The notes under the pieces: generated by a model
What the model was told of the DNA's origin: nothing
The model's database searches: none
The model's input: the letters and a program-made list of their open reading frames with translations, nothing else
Part shown: one piece after another, positions 54,519 through 61,305 of the stretch
Layout of the letters: each line of letters begins with the position of its first letter
Numbering within the stretch: the stretch's first letter is position 1
Translations under genes and position numbers: made by a program
Source of the DNA: Bacteroidetes bacterium B1(2017)
GTDB taxonomy: Bacteria; Bacteroidota; Bacteroidia; UKL13-3
Direction of reading: 5' to 3'
Assembly: GCA_002256395.1 (NCBI GenBank)
Contig: NKJG01000001.1
Span: forward strand, 1,178,001 to 1,242,000
Length of the DNA: 64,000 nt

Positions 54519-57353
54519 TTATTTTGTTGGAGTTGCACCTGTTGGCATCGAGCTAAATTTTCTAATATTATAGGTAAATGTTAGCATAAAATATCGCTGC
54601 AATACATTCGAACGCGTGTCTTCAATATATGTTTCTGTAACCGTTCTACTAATACTATTGTTTTGTTTCATAATATCAAAAACACTCAGCTTAACTTCCG
54701 CCATACGCTTCATAAACTTATATGCTACTGCCGCATTCCATAGTAAAAAATCAGAATTAAAACTACTACCTAAACCCTGGTAATTTGTATAGTTTAATTC
54801 AGTATTCAACACAATTGATTTAGTTGGCATTACATTAATCTTAAAGTTAGATGTATTGATAAAGTAATTGCTACTTTGTGATACTAATAGGGTGTTCTTT
54901 ACAAGATTAATATTTGCATTATGACTCATGGTAAAATCTACTCTTTCGCTTATATTACTTCCAATTACTACCCCTCCAACAATATTAAATGTGTTTGCAT
55001 AATTTAGCTTTTGGTTAACCTGCCCTGGAACCTTCGAATAATTTACACCTAGGTTTAAATTCACATTGCTCTTCAACGATTTTACAGGTATGCCATAGGT
55101 AGCAAAACTGCGCGCATTTACATTGCCATTTAGGTTTACTGGTTGCGATATCTGTGCACCTCTTCCCAATACTACTCCATTAGGTAATACTGAATCTCGG
55201 GTTGCAGTATATGTTCCATTGGCTATATAATCATTTGTTAGGGATGCCATGGCAAAAACAAAAAACGTTTGTGAATTATGAGGATTGTTTATGCCATAAC
55301 GCGTTACAAAAGTATGCGAATACTCTTGCCTTAAACTTGGGTTTCCAGCCGATAATAATAATGGGTTACTATTATCAATTACGTTTTGCAATTGTGTTAC
55401 ACTAGGTGTGTTGGTATTGGTTCTGTATACCAATCGTAAGGTTTTACTATTCGTAAATTTATATTGGTAGGTAATACTTGGCAATAGGTTGCTAAATGTT
55501 TTATCAAAGCTTCTATTTGTTGGGTAACTTTGGATACTTGCCAATGTTAAAAATTGTTGCGTAATCCCGGCTGTTAACGAGTATTTTTCCTTGTTAATAT
55601 TTACACTAACATTTGCCTTATGGGTGCTTACTGTATTGTCAAATGTGTTACTCAGCAAGGTATCTTTAGTTACATACTCATTACTAATAGAGTCGTATTT
55701 ATTTGTAAGTTTCTCAGAATAATTTTGAGTGTAAGAAGGGTTGTAGCTGACCTGCAACTGTGTAACCTTAGTTAATTGCTCGGTATAAGTTAAATTGGTA
55801 GAGTATGTTGTTCCGTTGGTAATACTCTTGCTTTGTTGTTTTATACTTCTCTTATTCAATACAAAGGCTGTGTCTATGGCGAATATATCCGAATACTGAT
55901 CCGTTTCTGTTTTTTTTCTGTTTAAATCATGACCTAAATTTAAACTGATGGTTCTCCCAAGCTTTTCAAATTTGTGTCGAAGTAATAAATTATTGCTAAT
56001 GGTATACCCTGTATTTACAGGATGTTTATTGGTAAACGTTGCATTTAGCATCGTATCGTTCATAAAGTTGCCTGCAAACTGATCGCTCTTGGTACTGTTA
56101 TTTTGAAAGCTTACTCTTGGGGTATAAATTATTGAATTAAAGGAGTCAAAAGTATGTTCTAAACGTAAGTTGAACCTATTATTAAAATTGTCTGTAACAC
56201 TTCCTGTACTGTCCTTGTAAAGCTGACTAACTTCAGGATTAATTAAATAGGTTCTATTAATTACTTTATCTGTTGAAGTGGAACTATTATTGAAAAAATA
56301 ACTGCCACTTACATTGGTTTTAGTTCCCCATTTATCAGAGTAGTTCATTCCTATTGAATTGGTTAAGCTAATACCACTTTGTTGGCCAACAAAAAAGTTG
56401 CTCATATCACCCATTCCGCCACTTCCTCCGCCACCCATTCTTCCTCCTCCGCCACCACCCATTGGCATTCTCTGTCCTCCACCTGCACTGCCTCCAAATA
56501 AATCTTGCATCGAAAAGTTCTGCTGGTTTATATTATTACTCAACCCCAAAACAGTAATTCTTCTGTCGCCCTTAAATAGGTTCAGGTTTAAGCCAGCTTG
56601 ATATCTATCATCTGTTCCATAACCCGCATAAACTTTCCCAAATTTTCCATTGTTTTTGCCACTTTTGGTTGTAATGTTCATGGTCTTATCTGTATTGCCA
56701 TCATTAAAACCAGTAAACTGCGCTTGATCGCCAAGCCTATTAAATACTTGTACCTTATCTACTACCTCTGCAGGTAAATTCTTTAAAGCCATTTGTGCAT
56801 CATCTCCAAAGAATTCTTTGCCATCCACCAATATCTTTTTTACATCCTCACCTTGTGCCTTCACGGTTCCATTTTCAACCGAAATGCCAGGCATCTTTTT
56901 TACCAAGTCTTCTGCAGTTGCATCTGGGTTTACCTTATAGGCACCTGCATTTATTGATGTTGTATCACCCTTTTGTTCTACTCTAATTTGGGTTCCTTCA
57001 ACCGTAACTTCATTTAACTTCTGGTCTGAAGTTGCCATAAATACAGCACCTAAATATTTATTAGCACTTAAAATTACTCGTTGGTTTTTTGTTTTTAAGC
57101 CAATATAGCTAACACTTAACTCATACGTATCTGCTGGCAAGTTTATTACTTCAAACAAACCCTTTTCATTTGTACTTGCACCAGAAACAGTTTTTTGTTG
57201 CTTTTTTAGTACCACACTTGCCCCAATTACTGGCTGCATAGTGGCTGTTTCCAAAATCTTGCCACTCAGACTAAACGTTTGGGCCGAACCAATAAAAGAA
57301 AGAAATAAAAAGGAAATAAGAAATACGGTCGATAGTAGAAAGGTGTTTTTCAA
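54519..57353 (-). CDS. TonB-dependent-receptor-like outer-membrane protein (barrel family 2)
   Basis: The start is put at the TTG at 57353: it yields a clean signal peptide (KNTFLLSTVFLISFLFLSFIG, cut after SAQ), whereas an upstream ATG at 57590 would add ~80 residues read through the riboswitch opposite. 944 residues: a carboxypeptidase-regulatory-like domain (~25-110, GKILETATMQPVIGASVVLK), a plug domain (~120-220, VKKMPGISVENGTVKAQG, KILVDGKEFFGDD), then a barrel of the outer-membrane-protein beta-barrel family rather than classical TonB receptors. Residues ~285-315 are a glycine-rich loop (GGGGGGRMGGGGSGGMG). Substrate unknown. Convergent with the EEP gene, whose stop touches its own. Confidence 0.82.
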   Translation of the reverse strand: MKNTFLLSTVFLISFLFLSFIGSAQTFSLSGKILETATMQPVIGASVVLKKQQKTVSGASTNEKGLFEVINLPADTYELSVSYIGLKTKNQRVILSANKYLGAVFMATSDQKLNEVTVEGTQIRVEQKGDTTSINAGAYKVNPDATAEDLVKKMPGISVENGTVKAQGEDVKKILVDGKEFFGDDAQMALKNLPAEVVDKVQVFNRLGDQAQFTGFNDGNTDKTMNITTKSGKNNGKFGKVYAGYGTDDRYQAGLNLNLFKGDRRITVLGLSNNINQQNFSMQDLFGGSAGGGQRMPMGGGGGGRMGGGGSGGMGDMSNFFVGQQSGISLTNSIGMNYSDKWGTKTNVSGSYFFNNSSTSTDKVINRTYLINPEVSQLYKDSTGSVTDNFNNRFNLRLEHTFDSFNSIIYTPRVSFQNNSTKSDQFAGNFMNDTMLNATFTNKHPVNTGYTISNNLLLRHKFEKLGRTISLNLGHDLNRKKTETDQYSDIFAIDTAFVLNKRSIKQQSKSITNGTTYSTNLTYTEQLTKVTQLQVSYNPSYTQNYSEKLTNKYDSISNEYVTKDTLLSNTFDNTVSTHKANVSVNINKEKYSLTAGITQQFLTLASIQSYPTNRSFDKTFSNLLPSITYQYKFTNSKTLRLVYRTNTNTPSVTQLQNVIDNSNPLLLSAGNPSLRQEYSHTFVTRYGINNPHNSQTFFVFAMASLTNDYIANGTYTATRDSVLPNGVVLGRGAQISQPVNLNGNVNARSFATYGIPVKSLKSNVNLNLGVNYSKVPGQVNQKLNYANTFNIVGGVVIGSNISERVDFTMSHNANINLVKNTLLVSQSSNYFINTSNFKINVMPTKSIVLNTELNYTNYQGLGSSFNSDFLLWNAAVAYKFMKRMAEVKLSVFDIMKQNNSISRTVTETYIEDTRSNVLQRYFMLTFTYNIRKFSSMPTGATPTK

Positions 57354-57440
57354 AATGGAGATATAAAGTTTGGCCAAAGTTGCAATTTGTTTGGATAGTA
57401 AAAAACAAAAAAGGTTTAATTGGTAAAAATCTGACTTTGA

Positions 57441-57471
57441 TTTGCACAGTTCAATTTCTTCTTTACTTTTG
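57441..57471 (+). promoter_or_regulatory. Promoter of the TPP-riboswitch transcript
   Basis: TTTG (57441-57444), 19 bp, TACTTTTG (57464-57471): an ideal Bacteroidota promoter. The expected start, ~7 bp downstream, falls on the first base of the riboswitch's closing stem. Confidence 0.75.
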
Positions 57472-57477
57472 TCCCTG

Positions 57478-57569
57478 TCTTTAGGGGTGCCTATTTTTTC
57501 GAAAGAATTAAAGAAGCTGAGATCAAACCCTTGGAACCTGAACAGGGTAATGCCTGCGAAGGAAAAAGA
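57478..57569 (+). promoter_or_regulatory. TPP (thiamine pyrophosphate) riboswitch
   Basis: The THI-element core is plain: closing stem TCTTT/AAAGA, AGGGGTGCC, then GCTGAGATCAAACCC, TTGGAACCTGAACAGGG, TAATGCCTGCGAAGGAA. The conserved CTGAGA and the ACCTGA...GGTAATGCCTGCG pyrophosphate-binding half are both intact. It lies on the plus strand 130 bp before a TonB-dependent receptor gene, and so controls that gene by thiamine pyrophosphate level. Confidence 0.96.
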
Positions 57570-57571
57570 AG

Positions 57572-57620
57572 TCGAACCATCTAGCGCCAAAATTAATTAG
57601 GATGGCTCGAACCAATTTTT
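57572..57620 (+). terminator. Hairpin after the riboswitch, likely expression platform
   Basis: TCGAACCATC (57572-57581) pairs with GATGGCTCGA (57601-57610), with one A-C mismatch and a 19-base loop; ACCAATTTTT follows. It begins 3 bases after the aptamer, as expected of a terminator that forms when TPP is bound. The T run is short and 5 bases off the stem. Confidence 0.55.
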
Positions 57621-57700
57621 GGGCATTTGCCTTTTCGGGGAATTATTTTGGAACGCATGCTGCCTCTGCATGTTACCTGTTTTACTAAACCCGATTATTC

Positions 57701-59920
57701 ATGAAAAAGCACTTTTTATTTCTACTTGCCATGGTCTCTTTGCACCACCATTTATGGGCTCAAATTGATGAGTCTAACGCTAAGACAAAACTTCAAGAGT
57801 TGGTGGTTTCTAGCATAAAAGCCACCGATAAAAAACCTATTACATTTTCTGCTATTGACAGAAAACGAATAGAGAAAATTTATTACGGTGCCGATATACC
57901 AAGTTTGTTGCAACATACTCCGTCCATTAATATGTATAGCGACAATGGTACCGGCATTGGATACAGCTATTTCCGCTTGCGTGGTATGGATCAAACTAGA
58001 ATTAATACAACTGTTAATGGCATTCCTTTAAACGACCCCGAAAATCAAGGGGTATTCTTTAATAACTTTGCCGATTTAGCCAGTAGTGCTGAGCAAATTC
58101 AAGTTCAACGTGGAATTGGAACATCAACTAATGGAACCTCTGCTTTTGGTGGAAGTGTGAATATTCTCACGCGAAATCTTACGCAACAACCTGAAGCAAG
58201 TTTAAGTATGGGTTTGGGTTCTTTTGGTTCAAGCCGTTTAACCGCCGAGGTTCAAACAGGTATGCTTAATCATCATTGGATGTTTTATGGCCGATTAGGT
58301 CAAGTGAAAACCAATGGATATCGCCAGAACTCTGGTTCAACGGTTCAATCTTATCAATTTAGTTTGGGTTATGTGAACAGAAAATCAATTCTTAAATTCA
58401 ATTTTTTTGGTGGCAATGCCCAAAGCAAATTGGCTTATTCAGGAATCGATAAAGCAACGTTTGATTCAGCGCCAAAAACAAATCCGTTTGTCAATGGTGA
58501 GTCAGATGCCTTCAAGCAATATTTTAATCAAGTTCAATATTCATTTCAATTGGCATCCAACCAAAGTATGAATGCATCTGCCTATTTGGTTAAAAGTCAG
58601 GCTCCTCAATTTCAATTCTTGTTTCCATCTTCTTGGGGCTATGGTTTCGATTTCTTTAACATGAATTCAACGCCGTTTTATGTAAACTCAAACAATGATA
58701 CCATCTTCGGTCCTGGAAATGTAATGAGTTCTTATAGGCTGAACCAAACCTATTATGGAGCCTTTGCTAATTATCACGGTACCTTTGGAAGGTTTAATGT
58801 CGACGCGGGTGTTCACTTAAATAAATTTGTTTCAGAACATTTTATGGAGGCAATGTGGGCTAATTATATTCCTCCCACTATTGAGCCAGCAAATAGAGTG
58901 TATTTTAATACGGGTTACAAATCAGAACAAAGTGCCTTTGCCAAATTTAACTACGATATAAAAAGTAACTTTTCTGTTTTTGCCGATTTACAAATTCGTC
59001 ACTCTAGTTTTAAGTATAAAGGCCAAGATATGATGTATAGAAAGGAATTTGGAACCGTTGAAAACATGCAATGGTTATTTGTTAATCCACGTGTTGGTGC
59101 CAGGTTTGCCTTTAACTCACGCCACTCTGTTTATGCCATGTTAGGTTCAAGTATGCGCGAACCTACTAGGTTTGATTACCTACAAGACGATTTTGCTCCA
59201 AGAGATATCAAACAAAATGAAATTAAGCCTGAACAGGTTACCAATCTCGAACTCGGTTATTCTATTTTAACAAGGTACCTTACAGGGAAAGTAAATGTAT
59301 TTGCCATGGAGTTCCAAAACCAAATTGTTGGAACGGGGGTTATTAATAATTTTGGTTATGCCGTTACCGGTAATATTGGTAAGAGTTACAGAAGAGGAAT
59401 TGAATTTGATTTACAAGGAAGAATTGTAAAAAATGTAAACTGGGTTTTGAGCTCATCAATCAGTAAAAATCGTATTCATAAATTAAGTCAAACCTTTTTA
59501 AATACAGATTTAAACGATAATCAAATAATTGAATATAAGAATACTCCTTTGGCATTAAGTCCAGAACAAATACACCAAATTGGGTTGCAAGGCAATTGGT
59601 TCAAAAACCTTTTGTTTGCCGAACTTAATGGAAGATATGTAAGTATGCAATACCTAGATAATACTGCCACTAAATCCTTATCTATTCCTTCTTTTAAGCT
59701 TCTTGATGCAAGTGTTTCACTTAATCTTAGTCGTTGGGTAAACAATGCAAACCCAACAATTAGTATTAGAGCAAATAATTTATTAAACCAAAAATATGCT
59801 CCTTCTGGCAGTATTACAGGCTTTAATTCAATTGATAATTCTGGAGCTAGAGGTCAAAGTAGTCTTTATTTCCCTGCTGCTGGAAGAAATTACTTTATTA
59901 CCTTAAGCATAAAATTTTAG
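57701..59920 (+). CDS. TonB-dependent receptor, probable thiamine importer
   Basis: 739 residues with a signal peptide (HFLFLLAMVSLHHHLWAQ). The N-terminal segment LQELVVSSIKATDKKP is the TonB-box region, the plug follows (~55-170: IPSLLQHTPSINMYSD, YFRLRGMDQTRINTTVNGIP, IQVQRGIGTSTNGTSAFGGS), then a 22-strand-type barrel ending in YFITLSIKF with the terminal phenylalanine. A TPP riboswitch and a dedicated promoter lie just upstream, so thiamine or a related compound is the likely cargo, pulled across the outer membrane by TonB. No inner-membrane thiamine carrier is in the window. A bidirectional terminator follows. Confidence 0.92.
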   Translation: MKKHFLFLLAMVSLHHHLWAQIDESNAKTKLQELVVSSIKATDKKPITFSAIDRKRIEKIYYGADIPSLLQHTPSINMYSDNGTGIGYSYFRLRGMDQTRINTTVNGIPLNDPENQGVFFNNFADLASSAEQIQVQRGIGTSTNGTSAFGGSVNILTRNLTQQPEASLSMGLGSFGSSRLTAEVQTGMLNHHWMFYGRLGQVKTNGYRQNSGSTVQSYQFSLGYVNRKSILKFNFFGGNAQSKLAYSGIDKATFDSAPKTNPFVNGESDAFKQYFNQVQYSFQLASNQSMNASAYLVKSQAPQFQFLFPSSWGYGFDFFNMNSTPFYVNSNNDTIFGPGNVMSSYRLNQTYYGAFANYHGTFGRFNVDAGVHLNKFVSEHFMEAMWANYIPPTIEPANRVYFNTGYKSEQSAFAKFNYDIKSNFSVFADLQIRHSSFKYKGQDMMYRKEFGTVENMQWLFVNPRVGARFAFNSRHSVYAMLGSSMREPTRFDYLQDDFAPRDIKQNEIKPEQVTNLELGYSILTRYLTGKVNVFAMEFQNQIVGTGVINNFGYAVTGNIGKSYRRGIEFDLQGRIVKNVNWVLSSSISKNRIHKLSQTFLNTDLNDNQIIEYKNTPLALSPEQIHQIGLQGNWFKNLLFAELNGRYVSMQYLDNTATKSLSIPSFKLLDASVSLNLSRWVNNANPTISIRANNLLNQKYAPSGSITGFNSIDNSGARGQSSLYFPAAGRNYFITLSIKF

Positions 59921-59922
59921 AA

Positions 59923-59966
59923 CAAAAAAAAGAGGCTTACCTGTTTAGGTAGCCTCTTTTTTTTTA
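59923..59966. terminator. Bidirectional intrinsic terminator
   Basis: AGAGGCTTACCT, loop GTTT, AGGTAGCCTCT (one bulged T), with an A run before and a run of T after. It separates the convergent TonB-receptor and TPR genes. Confidence 0.92.
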
Positions 59967-59978
59967 ATTGAACTAATA

Positions 59979-60551
59979 TTATTCTGCCACAACTAAAAGC
60001 AAACTCTTAATCGGGTTGCTGGCAACATCTATTTGTTTTAATATTTCATCTGCCTTATAACGTTGGGCGGCATTTACCTCCACTATCTGATTTAACTTAC
60101 TTACGGCTTCTTTTTGCTGACCAGCTTTTAAATGTGCTAATGCTAAATACCATTTGCTCATTTGAATCATTTCAAATTTCTTAAATAAATCACCAGCCTC
60201 CGTTAAATGTATAATCGCTAAATTAGCAAAGTCAGATTTTAAGTAACAAATTCCAACATATAAATTATATAAAGCTTCGTCTTTTTCTGTTGGTTCGTAA
60301 CGCTGAAAGGCTTCTAATGCCAAGGTATATTCACCCTCATCATACAATTTCATTGCTTGAGCCTGAATACTAACCGTATCTTTAAACTCTGGATCTGTGG
60401 TCCAATAGTTCATGCAAGGTTTTATATTAGCTTCATATAAAGATGAAAGCGTATCTTCTGGAGCTTTCATTCTTTCTGTAATAAACCAACTCGCAATAAA
60501 GGCGAGCGCGATAAATGTTAGAAGTGTAAAAAATTTAATAAAGGTTTTCAT
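59979..60551 (-). CDS. Membrane-anchored TPR protein
   Basis: 190 residues. One helix near the N-terminus (FFTLLTFIALAFIASWFITE) acts as an anchor or uncleaved signal, the rest facing the periplasm. Three TPR-like helix pairs follow: MKLYDEGEYTLALEAFQRYE, YVGICYLKSDFANLAIIHLTEAG and WYLALAHLKAGQQKEAVSKL. Such proteins act as protein-binding scaffolds; no partner is indicated. Single gene, closed by the shared terminator at its 3' end. Confidence 0.78.
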   Translation of the reverse strand: MKTFIKFFTLLTFIALAFIASWFITERMKAPEDTLSSLYEANIKPCMNYWTTDPEFKDTVSIQAQAMKLYDEGEYTLALEAFQRYEPTEKDEALYNLYVGICYLKSDFANLAIIHLTEAGDLFKKFEMIQMSKWYLALAHLKAGQQKEAVSKLNQIVEVNAAQRYKADEILKQIDVASNPIKSLLLVVAE

Positions 60552-60674
60552 TTCGGACCGCTAAATTAGTGCTGTTTATCAGGCATTTCCATTAAATTAT
60601 ATAAATGAGGGTTATTTGATGCCAACATACCTTTTTCTGCCATTTATAGAGGTTCGACCCATTTTTGGAATGAA

Positions 60675-61112
60675 TTGCGACATTTAATCTTAAATTAAGA
60701 ACTATTTGCCCTGCTCATAATCAAATTCCATCCACTCGTGTAGGAGGCCCTTTTTTATTCGTTTTTTCGGTTTAAAGCACTTGTGACTGCTCAATTTTTA
60801 CAATTTTTGCTGTCGCAAACCATTGATAACTATAGATTGTTTCTTTTTAGGAAAATGTCGCAATAGTTAAAACATATAAAATCAACAAGTTATGAGCTAT
60901 TGGATTTCTGAAGGAACACATTGTTAACATTTCTAACTGTTTTTATACTTTTCCTTATGAAAGCGTATTTTGATTTGCGTAAATAATAGAAAATCAATTA
61001 GATAGGTGATTTACGGTTTTTGGTAGTTTGTATACTAATAGATACACATTTTAATTATTTGTTTTGTCTTTACGTATTGACAATAGTATATATCAATTTA
61101 GTGCGACATTTT
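60675..61112. repeat. Four-copy short repeat, two direct and two inverted
   Basis: TTGCGACATTT at 60675-60685; its exact complement AAATGTCGCAA at 60853-60863; a shorter inverted copy TGTCGCAA at 60811-60818; and TGCGACATTTT at 61102-61112. A looser TTGTGACAA lies near 61140. Confidence 0.6.
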
Positions 61113-61233
61113 GATTTTACCACTTTTGGGAAATTATAATTGTGACAAACGATTACTCTCAAGAAAAACAAGCCCTTAACAATTACTGTGGAGAATAATT
61201 ATAACTAAGTTTTCTCCTTTTCCTTTTTCAACC

Positions 61234-61241
61234 TACATTTG
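61234..61241 (+). promoter_or_regulatory. Probable -7 box of the carB promoter
   Basis: TACATTTG, an exact match to TAnnTTTG, 65 bp before the carB start. No good TTTG is found at the usual -33 distance. Confidence 0.45.
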
Positions 61242-61305
61242 CATAATTTATACCTATACCTAATAGGTTTTAATTACTCTCCTTCTAAAAAAACACTAAT
61301 ATACT

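Larger units (their letters stand above)
60552..61305. other. Long non-coding stretch upstream of carB
   Basis: About 750 bp with no credible gene on either strand; it is very AT-rich and dense in stops. It holds four copies of a TTGCGACATTT-type motif and, near its end, the probable carB promoter. No tRNA or pyrimidine-type attenuator was recognised. It may contain the remains of a mobile element or an unknown RNA. Confidence 0.5.

Noticed and set aside
56359..56601. Proline-rich plus-strand open frame
   Set aside because: It is the reverse complement of the glycine-rich loop of the receptor gene and has no start context.
57354..57590. N-terminal extension of the minus-strand TonB-like receptor to an ATG
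   Set aside because: The extra ~80 residues lie opposite the TPP riboswitch and its promoter, and precede a perfect signal peptide, so they are not coding.
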